Source: SZUA-584 sp041656035 (GTDB lineage Bacteria; Bacillota; Clostridia; Christensenellales; SZUA-584). Taken from it: 39,124 nucleotides of DNA. The translations under genes and the position numbers were made by a program. The stretch lies in the NCBI GenBank assembly GCA_964586785.1, contig CAZPHS010000018.1:1-39124 (forward strand), written 5' to 3'. This document shows positions 16,209 through 24,313 of the stretch, in pieces; position 1 is the stretch's first letter; every line of letters starts with the position of its first letter. Under the pieces are notes generated by a model, which saw nothing but the letters and a program-made list of their open reading frames with translations, made no database searches and was not told the DNA's origin.

Positions 16209-16706
16209 CTATTTCCCCTCCTTCTCAAGAAACGCTATCTCGTCCCTAAGACGCGCCGCCTCTTCAAAATTCTCTACAGCCACCGCTTCACGCAGCTTTT
16301 GTTTTAATTCGTCCGTTTTGTTCCGCTCCGGCCGCTCTTCCGTTCCGGCGGCGGCATTAACAACGTCTCCCGGTCTTTTTCCCGTATGTACGGTGTTTAT
16401 ATGCACTCCCTTTAAAACCGGCTGAATGCTCGATTCGAATACCTTATAACAAGCGGCGCACCCCAGTTTTCCGGTTTTCTTAAAACCCGCAAGCGTTGTG
16501 CCGCAATATTCGCACTTAATATCCTGCGCGTCTTCCCCGTCGTAAAATGCGCTTAAAAAGTCGTTGAACGAAAGCCACGGCATAACGGCGACGCTCTTCT
16601 TTTTAATCGCGCACTGGGCGCAAAGGTGCAGCGTCTGCATCTGCCCGTTTACAAAGCTTGTCATATGCACGCTTGCGGTATTTTTAAGACAATTATCACA
16701 CAGCAT
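16209..16706 (-). CDS. mcsA: McsA, zinc-binding activator of McsB
   Basis: McsA is the adaptor that activates McsB and helps control CtsR. The 165-residue product has paired zinc-binding Cys motifs, CDNC (3-6) with CAQC (about 28-31) and CEYC with CAAC in the middle, then a C-terminal UVR motif (AVAVENFEEAARLRDEIAFLEKE) that binds partner proteins. The gene is 2 bp downstream of ctsR and adjoins mcsB, as in other Firmicutes. Confidence 0.95.
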   Translation of the reverse strand: MLCDNCLKNTASVHMTSFVNGQMQTLHLCAQCAIKKKSVAVMPWLSFNDFLSAFYDGEDAQDIKCEYCGTTLAGFKKTGKLGCAACYKVFESSIQPVLKGVHINTVHTGKRPGDVVNAAAGTEERPERNKTDELKQKLREAVAVENFEEAARLRDEIAFLEKEGK

Positions 16707-16708
16707 TA

Positions 16709-17176
16709 TTATTCTTCCTCTCTGCTAAGCAGCACTATCACAAACTGCTTTAATATACCCGCCCTTATGTTATCCTTAAGCATCGCCGGACTTGTAAGCG
16801 CCTTATCGGACACCGCGGCGCCCATAAGAGCGCTTTCGTTTTTAGTTACCGCGCCGCTTTCCTCAAGCCTGCATATGATATCCAGCGCGTCCCTTTCGGA
16901 TATCCTCTCTCCTATGCGCGTTGTCATCAAACGGTAAAGATGATTGGAGTCGTCTATGCTAAGGCGCAAAACACGTATGTAGCCTCCCCCGCCGCGGCGG
17001 CTTTCTATTATATATCCCTTGTCCGGCGTGAACCGGGTAGCCAGCACATAGTTTATCTGCGACGGAGCGCAATTAAAATGCTGCGCGAGCTCGTTGCGCT
17101 GCAGCTCTATTCTGCCTTCGTATTCGCTCATAAGCTCCTTTATAAAATTTTCTATAGTATCGCTGAGTATAGACAT
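16709..17176 (-). CDS. ctsR: CtsR, heat-shock repressor
   Basis: CtsR represses the clp genes and is relieved by heat or by McsB action. The 155-residue protein begins MSILSDTIENFIKELM. It has the winged-helix DNA-binding region (RNELAQHFNCAPSQINYVLATRFTPDKGYIIESRRGGGGYIRV, about 27-69), in which the glycine-rich wing that inserts into the minor groove is intact. The C-terminal dimerisation half follows. It is first in the operon and sits just downstream of a perfect CtsR box that overlaps its ribosome site, so autoregulation is expected. Confidence 0.97.
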   Translation of the reverse strand: MSILSDTIENFIKELMSEYEGRIELQRNELAQHFNCAPSQINYVLATRFTPDKGYIIESRRGGGGYIRVLRLSIDDSNHLYRLMTTRIGERISERDALDIICRLEESGAVTKNESALMGAAVSDKALTSPAMLKDNIRAGILKQFVIVLLSREEE

Positions 17177-17192
17177 CGGGCTAAACCTTTCC

Positions 17193-17210
17193 TTTGACTA
17201 TCTTTGACCT
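17193..17210 (-). promoter_or_regulatory. CtsR operator
   Basis: On the minus strand AGGTCAAAGATAGTCAAA matches the CtsR direct-repeat operator (RGTCAAANANRGTCAAA). It lies between the -10 box and the ctsR start codon and overlaps the AAAGGAAAGG ribosome site, a position that would block transcription start or early elongation. Confidence 0.92.
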
Positions 17211-17218
17211 TTAGTGAT

Positions 17219-17247
17219 ATTATACATTTAACAATATAAAAAAGCAA
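17219..17247 (-). promoter_or_regulatory. Sigma-A promoter of the ctsR operon
   Basis: TTGCTT (17242-17247) and TATAAT (17219-17224) on the minus strand are 17 bp apart, placing the transcription start just upstream of or within the CtsR operator. Confidence 0.7.
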
Positions 17248-17299
17248 GCGCGTACGCCGTTTTTTTTACACGTCTTTTTACGCCTTGCCAAAAATAAAA

Positions 17300-17330
17300 C
17301 AGGCCTGCGCCGCGGCGGCTGCAGGCTTTT
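17300..17330. terminator. Bidirectional terminator after the DUF262-HNH gene
   Basis: GCCTGC (17303-17308) pairs with GCAGGC (17321-17326), extended by outer pairs, around a GC-rich loop. The minus-strand side continues into TGTTTTATTTTT and should end transcription of the methylase/DUF262-HNH cassette before the ctsR promoter. Confidence 0.6.
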
Positions 17331-17402
17331 GTAACACAATTAAATTTTACGCTATTTTACGGAAAGAGGTGTGATGATGCAGCATGAATACATTGTATTC
17401 CC

Positions 17403-18572
17403 CTATTTATTCCCCTTTGCTCTATTATGCGGCTTACAAAGCATCTGGCAATTATCAATGTCAGTTGCGCCGCCCTTGCTCCATGCCGCAACATGGTCTG
17501 CGTCCATGTCTTTATAATCCCAGACTTTGTTTTTGTTTGAATCATGCCCAATGGCGCAATACGGACAATTAGAAATACCTTTGCTTTTCGCTTCGACAGT
17601 TTGTTGTTTATAAACAATTTGCTTTATAGCATCGTCAAAAATGCGTATTTCCAGCAATCTGGTATCGGTTTCGCCTCCGAGTATATACTCAAAAACGCCG
17701 CGCCGATTTTTTACATACAAGTCCCCATACAATTTTTGAACCTTTTCAGAAACATTAGCCGGGTCATACGCCTGCTTATGATGCTCCTCGTAGAGCCGCC
17801 CCCATTCCAGACCGCGCATTTCTTTTTCTACATCGCGGAATACGGCTGATACCCAATCTATTACAGTGTTAAAATAATTTTTCAATTCTTCTATATCATT
17901 ATTTTTTCGATGTGCCGCCATATACCCTTCCGCATCCTGCTTTTTAGATGCCGCCACCCAACACAGCGCAGTCGCCAAAAACTCCTGTCTTTTCACCTTG
18001 CCCGAAATATAAGCGCTCCACTTTTGTATATTCGCGTTAAGAGAATTGCTGAACTCCGCTTTTGCCAGCGTTACAAATGGTCCCGAATATATTGCGTTAA
18101 GTATTTCTTGTTTGTTCAGCGGAATACCGGCTATATTAATTGTCTTGAACCATTCTTTAATTTCGCTTTCTTTACCCCTGCAGTGGTAGACTAAAAGCGG
18201 ACTGTCCATTATTTTGTCCTGCTTATCGGCAGGCAAAGACCTGAATAACTGCTCATTCTTGTTCTCATCCAGTATGGCAAACTTGCCCGTGGTGAAACGC
18301 CCTACTGAAGTGATCCGCTGTTGTCCATCCAATACCTCAAACCTATTATCGTCAACCTCGTTAAAGTAAATAAGCCCCAGAGGGTAACCGTTAAGCAGCG
18401 AATGTATCACGGCAGCCTCTCTCTTTTCTTCGGCATAAATATAATTTCGCTGGTATTCCGGCTGAATCGTAAGTTTGCCGGATAAGCCAAACAATCCTTT
18501 GCCCTCCAGCTCATTGTAAACAAAGCCATCTACAACCTCACGGACTGTGTATTCTTTTTTTGTAGCGATCAT
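17403..18572 (-). CDS. DUF262 protein with C-terminal HNH nuclease domain
   Basis: The 389-residue protein joins an N-terminal DUF262 domain (about 10-150), with QPEYQRNY (37-44) and the DGQQR motif (82-86) of the ParB-like NTPase/nuclease fold, to a C-terminal HNH zinc-type nuclease. The nuclease has CPYC (336-339), a DADH core (357-360), N374, C379 and H382, then N383 and K386. Between them lies a helical region of unknown function. The start overlaps the stop of an EcoRI-type adenine methylase gene by ATGA, so the two are translationally coupled. DUF262-nuclease proteins occur in modification-sensing defence systems such as GmrSD and SspE. Here the coupled methylase suggests a restriction role, which is inferred. 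Confidence 0.9.
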   Translation of the reverse strand: MIATKKEYTVREVVDGFVYNELEGKGLFGLSGKLTIQPEYQRNYIYAEEKREAAVIHSLLNGYPLGLIYFNEVDDNRFEVLDGQQRITSVGRFTTGKFAILDENKNEQLFRSLPADKQDKIMDSPLLVYHCRGKESEIKEWFKTINIAGIPLNKQEILNAIYSGPFVTLAKAEFSNSLNANIQKWSAYISGKVKRQEFLATALCWVAASKKQDAEGYMAAHRKNNDIEELKNYFNTVIDWVSAVFRDVEKEMRGLEWGRLYEEHHKQAYDPANVSEKVQKLYGDLYVKNRRGVFEYILGGETDTRLLEIRIFDDAIKQIVYKQQTVEAKSKGISNCPYCAIGHDSNKNKVWDYKDMDADHVAAWSKGGATDIDNCQMLCKPHNRAKGNK

Positions 18573-19684
18573 TTCACTGCTCCTCTCTTGAGCATAATAA
18601 GTATTCTCCCATAAGTTCGAATGCCATTAATCACTGTGCAACCGCCTCTATCTTCATTATGCTGTTTATACTTTAATTTTCTTAAAATCTTTTTAGGAGC
18701 AGAAGCACGTGTGTTGCCGCTGGCTTGCCATACAATTTCAAACTGTTCCGGACAGTATTTGTCTAGAAAACTAATCGGTACCCCCATAACGCCATCGTAG
18801 TCAGAAGGAATAGCATCGGTAAATGGTACCTCAATCGCATCGTAATTATCATATTTATCATAAGCAGCTTTGCCTTTAATCTCCTTATGCCTGCTGAATT
18901 TAAGGTTGTCCGCCATTGTCATAAGCGGCAAAATCTGATGACGGCGTCCGTGATCTATGTTGGAGAACCAAACTGAAGATACATTTTTCATATTTACACC
19001 GTTTACTACCTTGTCAACATCGTCAGGGTTTTTTGTTTCAAACCACAAGCCGCCAGCCCATTCCGTCCGTCCCGACCATATCTTGTTGTCTTTGATTAGC
19101 GGAAAGACTTCTTTGTATGTAACACAATTCTTGTTTCCAATAATAATAAACTGTTTTTCAGCCTCAATAATCCATGCCAAAAACTCGCGAAAAAGCGAAA
19201 AAGGCGGATTAGTTATTATTATATCGGCTTCATCGCGCAGCTTTATTACTTCGTCGCTTCTAAAGTCACCATCACCTAAAAGATAATCCCATTTTAAGTC
19301 TTCAATATTAATTCTGCCGTCACTGTTTGTGTCTTCACTATCCAGTACGAAAATTTTACCATGTGTCATGGTTTTATCCACGTCAAAATTCGGAGCATTT
19401 TTTTCAAACATTGTAAGCTGATATCCGTATTTATATGTTTTGCTTTCAGGCGCGTAGCTAGTGGATATTAGTTTTTTTAATCCGTAATCTTGAAAATGAA
19501 GCGCAAAAAACTTAGTAAAATTACTCCACTCCGGATCGTCGCAGGGACAAAGTATTGTCCTGCCCCGAAAAACATTTGGGTCATATTCCAAGTACGCCTG
19601 TACTTCGCGTTCGATATCGCTCCATTGCGTATAAAACTCATCATTTTTTGCATTCTTTGCCTGAGATAAATTGCTGTTCGCCAT
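18569..19684 (-). CDS. EcoRI-type adenine-specific DNA methyltransferase
   Basis: This 371-residue protein belongs to the adenine-N6 methyltransferase family of M.EcoRI. Diagnostic segments are NDEFYTQWSDIEREVQAY (14-31), CPCDDPEWSNFTKFF (46-60), GDGDFRSDE (about 137-145) and the catalytic NPPFS (159-163). Later family segments include WSGRTEWAGGLWF and HEQ-like C-terminal blocks. At 118-130 it carries DTNSDGRINIEDL, which reads like a dockerin or EF-hand calcium loop, an oddity for a methylase. GTGGGGG precedes the ATG. The recognition sequence cannot be predicted. It forms a two-gene cassette with the overlapping DUF262-HNH gene. Confidence 0.92.
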   Translation of the reverse strand: MANSNLSQAKNAKNDEFYTQWSDIEREVQAYLEYDPNVFRGRTILCPCDDPEWSNFTKFFALHFQDYGLKKLISTSYAPESKTYKYGYQLTMFEKNAPNFDVDKTMTHGKIFVLDSEDTNSDGRINIEDLKWDYLLGDGDFRSDEVIKLRDEADIIITNPPFSLFREFLAWIIEAEKQFIIIGNKNCVTYKEVFPLIKDNKIWSGRTEWAGGLWFETKNPDDVDKVVNGVNMKNVSSVWFSNIDHGRRHQILPLMTMADNLKFSRHKEIKGKAAYDKYDNYDAIEVPFTDAIPSDYDGVMGVPISFLDKYCPEQFEIVWQASGNTRASAPKKILRKLKYKQHNEDRGGCTVINGIRTYGRILIMLKRGAVK

Positions 19685-19710
19685 ATATAGCCCCCACCGT
19701 TTAGAAAATG

Positions 19711-19738
19711 TATTTAAAAAAGCATCTATATTTGTAAA
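19711..19738 (-). promoter_or_regulatory. Possible promoter of the methylase/DUF262-HNH cassette
   Basis: TTTACA (19733-19738) and TAAATA (19711-19716) on the minus strand, 16 bp apart, lie just upstream of the methylase gene. The -10 is a poor match, so confidence is low. Confidence 0.35.
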
Positions 19739-19822
19739 GGAAAAACGCGGTTTAATACATCCATAATATACCGTTGTTAAATGATGATGTCAACCTTCAA
19801 GGCGACGCGTAACAAGAGCTTC

Positions 19823-20518
19823 TTATTGCGGTATTTCCGCGCCCGCGCCGGTTTGGAGCTGTTCCATATACGCGTTCGAGCCCGCAAATATGGCCTTGGC
19901 GCATTGGAGCTGGTAGCTTTCGGTTTGCAGCAGGCGTTCTTCCCTCTCGTTTGATAAAAAGCCGCATTCCACAATTACGCACGGGCATTCTCCGCTTTTT
20001 AGTATAAAGTAACTTTCTCCTTTGTGAACCCTCGGACGGGGCGGGTTTAAAGCGGAATTTAGCTCCCTTTGAATAAGCTTAGCGAGCGTTTCGCCCTCGT
20101 CCGATTCGGAGAAATAAAACACCTGCGGTCCATGCACCGCCGGGTCTCCAAATTTGTTCATATGCACTGAAATTACCATATCCGCTTTTGATTCGCTTAT
20201 TATATCGCGCCGCCTCGCCATATCGGCATTCTTTGTTTCCGCAAGCGCGCCGCCGTCGCCGCGCGTCATTACAACGCCGTATCCGGCTTTGCGAAATTGT
20301 ATTTTAAGCAGCTTTGACACCGAAAGGTTTAAGCCGTCTTCCTTAACGCCCGTAACCCTCCCTACCGCGCCGCCGTCAAAACCGCCGTGCCCCGCGTCTA
20401 TAACAACAACAGGCTTTTGCCCGTTAAAAGCCGTTTGGACTGCCGGCTCCGCTTTAAACAAACCGGTTATTATTCCGGCAATAATAAGAAGGATAATACA
20501 ACACGCAGCACGTTTCAT
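19823..20518 (-). CDS. cwlD: N-acetylmuramoyl-L-alanine amidase CwlD
   Basis: CwlD cleaves the amide bond between muramic acid and the stem peptide, the first step in making muramic-delta-lactam in the spore cortex. The 231-residue protein has an N-terminal signal or anchor helix (about 4-20) and an Amidase_3 domain with the zinc ligands His in DAGHGG (about 42-47), Glu in KEDGLNLS, and His in VISVHMNKF. The catalytic Glu lies in VIVECGFLSN. Length and a single catalytic domain fit CwlD. CGGAGG is 7 bases before the ATG. It is the last gene of the cysS-tsaD-cwlD run. Confidence 0.88.
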   Translation of the reverse strand: MKRAACCIILLIIAGIITGLFKAEPAVQTAFNGQKPVVVIDAGHGGFDGGAVGRVTGVKEDGLNLSVSKLLKIQFRKAGYGVVMTRGDGGALAETKNADMARRRDIISESKADMVISVHMNKFGDPAVHGPQVFYFSESDEGETLAKLIQRELNSALNPPRPRVHKGESYFILKSGECPCVIVECGFLSNEREERLLQTESYQLQCAKAIFAGSNAYMEQLQTGAGAEIPQ

Positions 20519-20577
20519 TCACAATCCTCCGCTGTTATATTATCTTATTTTTTTGCGGACACCAAAATTACTTGAAT

Positions 20578-21573
20578 TTAAAACAACATTTTGGACGCGT
20601 TCGCGTTAAGCCTTAAGGGCTGCGCGCATGGCGCGCTAAAAGAAGCCGCGCAGCCTATCATAGCCGCGTTATCGGTGCAGTATTTGTTTTCGGGCAGAAA
20701 CAGCTTTATGTTTTTCTCGCGGGCGCGCCGCGAAAATTCCGTCCGCAGCGCCGCGTTCGCCGAAACGCCTCCCGCCACGCCTACGCGGTTTATGCCTTCG
20801 CGCGAGGCGGCTTTGAAGGTGTTGTCGGCAAGGTACGAAATCGCTTCCCTCTGAAAGCTTGCGGCAATATCCGCTTTGTCGTACTTTTCCCCTCTTTGCT
20901 CCAAATTGTGCATGTGGTTTATTACGGCTGTTTTTAAACCGCTGAATGTAAAATCAAGGTGGGATTCACCCTTAAAGCCGCGCGGATAAGCGTAAATAGC
21001 GTTGCCTTTTTCGGCGAGCCGCTCAAGCTTCGGTCCTCCCGGATAGCCAAGCCCGAGCGCGCGGGCGGTTTTGTCAAACGCCTCGCCGACGGCATCGTCA
21101 CGCGTTTTGGCAATAAGGCGGTATTTGCCGTAATCCTCCACAACCGCTATGTGGGAATGACCGCCCGACACCACAAGGCACAGAAAAGGCGGCTCCAATC
21201 CGGCATTAGAAAGATACAGCGAGCATATATGCCCTTCTATGTGATGAACGGGTATAAGCGGCAGTTGTAAATAATATGCCAGCGCCTTAGCGTACGCAAC
21301 TCCGGCGAGCAGCGCCCCCACAAGGCCGGGACCGTCCGTTACGGCTATAGCGTCGAGCGAATCAAAGCCTATACCCGCCTCGTCAAGCGCCCGGTTCACT
21401 ATAAAGGGCAGCTTTAATATGTGATTTCGCGAAGCAATCTCGGGAACGACCCCGCCGTATTTTTCGTGCTCCTTTTGCGTGAACACTGCGCTGCTCAGCA
21501 CTTTCCGTCCCGATGTGACCGCGGCCGCGGTTTCGTCGCACGATGTTTCAACGGCAAGTATAAGAGCGTCCAT
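20578..21573 (-). CDS. tsaD: tRNA N6-adenosine threonylcarbamoyltransferase TsaD
   Basis: TsaD transfers the threonylcarbamoyl group to A37 of tRNAs that read ANN codons, as part of the TsaBDE complex. The 331-residue protein shows the family opening ILAVETSCDETAAAV, the metal-binding HHIEGH (about 109-114), the VSGGHSHI nucleotide loop, the FDKTARALGLGYPGGP segment, and the C-terminal CTDNAAMIG metal site. tsaB and tsaE are not in this window. It follows a DUF1461 membrane protein gene with a 4-bp gap. Confidence 0.97.
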   Translation of the reverse strand: MDALILAVETSCDETAAAVTSGRKVLSSAVFTQKEHEKYGGVVPEIASRNHILKLPFIVNRALDEAGIGFDSLDAIAVTDGPGLVGALLAGVAYAKALAYYLQLPLIPVHHIEGHICSLYLSNAGLEPPFLCLVVSGGHSHIAVVEDYGKYRLIAKTRDDAVGEAFDKTARALGLGYPGGPKLERLAEKGNAIYAYPRGFKGESHLDFTFSGLKTAVINHMHNLEQRGEKYDKADIAASFQREAISYLADNTFKAASREGINRVGVAGGVSANAALRTEFSRRAREKNIKLFLPENKYCTDNAAMIGCAASFSAPCAQPLRLNANASKMLF

Positions 21574-21577
21574 ATGC

Positions 21578-22303
21578 TTATACCGTTCCTTTTCCGGCTT
21601 TCTTTTTGTTTATGTAAACGACGGTCGCCGCCGCCGCGTTCAAAACCGCGAACAGCGACGCAAACAGTGTAAGTATGCTCAAAACAAGGTCGTAAAAAAA
21701 CCGCTGCGGCACCATCATTATCAAAACATCCGTTTTCGGGTTTAAAATCCATAAATCGTTGGTAAAAAATATATGATGGAATGTCGTCCAAAAGGTCGGA
21801 AAGTCAAGCGCCGCCCATAAGCCCGCGGCTCCAACCAGCGCGAGAAACGCGCCGGATACGGAAAGGAACGAACGGCACAGCAAAGGCAACGCGTATTTTC
21901 TTTTAAGCGCGACGGCGCATACAATCAAAATAACGGCCGTTATCAGCCCATACATACGCACGGCTTTTGCCGAAAGGTAAAGGCCGCGGACATCAACCAT
22001 GTGTTCCTTCTCGCGCTCCCCGAACACTTCCCTCACGCCGCCGCCTATATAGGCTTTCATATCAAGGCTTTCGGCTTCGCCTCGGGTGTACGAAATAAGC
22101 CTTTGCGTCACATCGGTTAAATCCCGTTCCGTCATGCCGGCGGATTGCGCGGTGTCAAGCTTTTCGTATTCGTCTTTGTAGAAGTTCTCATTAAGAGCAT
22201 ACGCCTCGACGCTTATTATAATAAGCGCCGTCAGTAAAAAAACGGACGCCGCCGCGCAGGCGAAAACAGCCGCGGCGCCTTTTAATCTGCTCACGTCCGC
22301 CAC
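21578..22303 (-). CDS. Integral membrane protein of the TIGR01906/DUF1461 family
   Basis: This 241-residue membrane protein has about four or five transmembrane helices: 10-32, 118-132, 143-165 and 205-232, with a soluble loop between the first two. The signature FWTTFHHIFFTNDLWILNPKTD, followed by MVPQRFFYDL (about 170-205), is characteristic of this family, whose function is unknown. The listed start is GTG 22303. An alternative GTG at 22294, preceded by GGTGG, is nearly as good. It lies between the DUF3784-like gene and tsaD in the same operon. Confidence 0.85.
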   Translation of the reverse strand: MADVSRLKGAAAVFACAAASVFLLTALIIISVEAYALNENFYKDEYEKLDTAQSAGMTERDLTDVTQRLISYTRGEAESLDMKAYIGGGVREVFGEREKEHMVDVRGLYLSAKAVRMYGLITAVILIVCAVALKRKYALPLLCRSFLSVSGAFLALVGAAGLWAALDFPTFWTTFHHIFFTNDLWILNPKTDVLIMMVPQRFFYDLVLSILTLFASLFAVLNAAAATVVYINKKKAGKGTV

Positions 22304-22367
22304 CGAAGCGCGTTTAATATGCGTGAAATTTTCAGCTTAAGCAATCCTTCCTTGTATAAAATTATCA

Positions 22368-22667
22368 TTATAAATATTTCTTAAACTTCCTGCGAAAAAG
22401 AACCGTGAAAACTACGCAGCCGGGCAATATGGTAAACATTGAGATATAAAAAGCCCAGCCAACGCCTATATACTCGAGTATGCCTGAGGCAAGCAGTATA
22501 GGACCGGCTATCCAGCACGCTATACGCAGCATTTTGTCGGCGTCTTCCTTCATCTCTTTAGGGTAATTGTTGTTAAACGCGGGGCCTTTGCCTGTGATTG
22601 CGGAAAACAGCGCGAAAGCGCCTATCGCTATTGTTATTATAGTCATCATGCTATCGAAATCCGACAT
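22368..22667 (-). CDS. Small membrane protein, DUF3784-like
   Basis: The 99-residue product has three predicted membrane helices (about 7-25, 48-67 and 70-90) and a soluble loop with the segment GKGPAFNNNYPKEMKEDADKM. Short proteins of this layout in Firmicutes are grouped under DUF3784, and the assignment here is tentative. A GAGGAAAG site lies just before the ATG. It starts 10 bp after the cysS stop, so it is co-transcribed with cysS. Confidence 0.65.
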   Translation of the reverse strand: MSDFDSMMTIITIAIGAFALFSAITGKGPAFNNNYPKEMKEDADKMLRIACWIAGPILLASGILEYIGVGWAFYISMFTILPGCVVFTVLFRRKFKKYL

Positions 22668-22677
22668 TCTTCTTTCC

Positions 22678-24054
22678 TCATCTTCTGCTTATTATTTCGC
22701 CGTCCGGCGTGTCTTTTATCGTATATCCAAGCGCGGATATACTGTCTCTGTATGCGTCGGCCTGCGCGAAATCGCGCTCCGCCCTGGCTTCCTTCCGTTT
22801 TCTTGCGAGCTCTAATATTTCCTCGGGAACACTATCGTCCTCCGGCGCGAATCCTAACACGTCAAGCAGCTTATCAAACGCTTTAAGCGCTTTTACGGCG
22901 TCTTTTGCGTCCGCGCCGTTTTCAAACTCGATATTTATGTCCCTGATGAACTCGAATATCGCCCCTAACGCTTCCGCGGTGTTCAAATCGTCGTCCATAG
23001 CCTGTTTGAAACGTTCCGTAAGCAAGCCGATAAGCCCTTCCGCCTTAGTATCGGACACATTGCCCGACGCGGAAATGTGCTTTAAATTATGCCGGAAATT
23101 TTTTATGCGCGCCATCGCGGACGCCGCCTGAGCAATAAGCTCCTCCGAAAAATTAATGGGGCTTCTGTAATGAGCGGAAAGCATAAACAGCCGAACCACT
23201 TTTAAATCGTATTTTTGGGATATGTCGCGAACGGTAAAGAAATTGCCTTTCGACTTTGACATCTTCTCGTTGTCTACATTTATGTATCCGTTGTGCATCC
23301 AATATTTTGCGAAGGGCTTTCCGGTGGCGGCCTCGGACTGAGCGGCCTCGTTCTCGTGATGCGGAAATATAAGGTCCTGTCCGCCCGCGTGAATGTCTAT
23401 CGTTTCGCCTAAGTATTTCATGCTCATGGCGCTGCATTCTATATGCCACCCCGGCCGACCTTTTCCCCATGGACTGTCCCAGCTGTACTCACCCGGTTTC
23501 GCCGCCTTCCACAAGGCGAAATCGCCGGGGTTCTTCTTTTGCTCAAAAACGTCCGCGCGCGCTCCCGCGAGCAGCTCATCCATAGACTGCCCCGAGAGAT
23601 TCCCGTATCCCGGGAAGCTTCGCACGTCAAAATAAACGTCTCCGCCGGACTGATACGCGTGCCCATTTTTGATTATCGTTTCTATAAGCGATATTATCTC
23701 GGCCATATGCCGCGTCGCGCGGGGGTGAACGGTTGCGGGTTTTATTCCAAGCGCCCGCGCGTCTTTGTAATATTCCTCAATAAACCTTTCGCCAAGAGAG
23801 CAAAGCGTTACTTTTTCTCTTTCCGCGCGCGCTATCATTTTATCATCGACATCGGTAAAGTTTTGTACGAAAGTAACGTTATAGCCGATATATTCAAAAT
23901 AACGCCGCAAGGTATCAAAAATAATAAACGGCCGCGCGTTGCCTATATGAAAGTAATCGTACACAGTGGGGCCGCACACGTAAATCGTAACTTTTCCGGC
24001 CTCCGCGGGCACAAATTCTTCCTTTGTTTTTGTCATGGTATTATACAGTTTCAA
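22678..24054 (-). CDS. cysS: Cysteinyl-tRNA synthetase
   Basis: CysS charges tRNA-Cys. The 458-residue class I enzyme has the zinc Cys in YVCGPTVYDY (about 28), the HIGN form of the HIGH motif (YFHIGNARPF), the second zinc-site Cys in HIECSAMSMKYLG, and KMSKS (about 267-271), followed by the DALR anticodon-binding tail. The start is TTG 24054. GAGAGG about 7 bases upstream and the opening xKLYNTMTKTKEEF match the family. It is first in an operon with two membrane proteins, tsaD and cwlD. No T-box leader is visible, although many Firmicute cysS genes have one. Confidence 0.97.
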   Translation of the reverse strand: MKLYNTMTKTKEEFVPAEAGKVTIYVCGPTVYDYFHIGNARPFIIFDTLRRYFEYIGYNVTFVQNFTDVDDKMIARAEREKVTLCSLGERFIEEYYKDARALGIKPATVHPRATRHMAEIISLIETIIKNGHAYQSGGDVYFDVRSFPGYGNLSGQSMDELLAGARADVFEQKKNPGDFALWKAAKPGEYSWDSPWGKGRPGWHIECSAMSMKYLGETIDIHAGGQDLIFPHHENEAAQSEAATGKPFAKYWMHNGYINVDNEKMSKSKGNFFTVRDISQKYDLKVVRLFMLSAHYRSPINFSEELIAQAASAMARIKNFRHNLKHISASGNVSDTKAEGLIGLLTERFKQAMDDDLNTAEALGAIFEFIRDINIEFENGADAKDAVKALKAFDKLLDVLGFAPEDDSVPEEILELARKRKEARAERDFAQADAYRDSISALGYTIKDTPDGEIISRR

Positions 24055-24078
24055 TTAAGCACCTCTCTTAACCGCACC

Positions 24079-24107
24079 ATTATAATATATGTGCCAACAG
24101 CCGTCAA
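24079..24107 (-). promoter_or_regulatory. Sigma-A promoter of the cysS operon
   Basis: TTGACG (24102-24107) and TATAAT (24079-24084) are separated by 17 bp on the minus strand, giving a short leader that leaves no room for a T-box. The stretch 24110-24270 upstream shows nothing recognisable. Confidence 0.75.
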
Positions 24108-24274
24108 CGAAACGAAGGGCCGTCCCCTACAATACTATCGCCTGCCCAGCTTCGCCCCTGCCTGAAACCGCAATTCTAACCGCTGAACTCTTAGGATAGG
24201 AATTAACATTGTCCGGCTATAAGTACCTACTTTGCTAACTTACAGCGCTTAAATAATGATGCTCGGCGCATTAC

Positions 24275-24306
24275 AAAAAAAGCGCCATCTAAGACGCTCT
24301 TTTTTC
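24275..24306. terminator. Bidirectional terminator after the FN3 protein gene
   Basis: AGCGCC (24281-24286) pairs with GACGCT (24293-24298) and is flanked on both sides by A/T runs, so it can act on the minus-strand FN3 gene and also on plus-strand transcripts. Confidence 0.7.
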
Positions 24307-24313
24307 GTGCTTA

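Noticed and set aside
17340..19800. Target-site duplication flanking the methylase/DUF262-HNH cassette
   Set aside because: Only a trivial TGATGATG similarity was seen at the two edges, which is not enough to claim transposition.
24110..24275. Possible T-box or other leader upstream of cysS
   Set aside because: No AGGGTGGTACCGCG-like antiterminator or specifier structure was found, and the consensus promoter lies downstream of this stretch.
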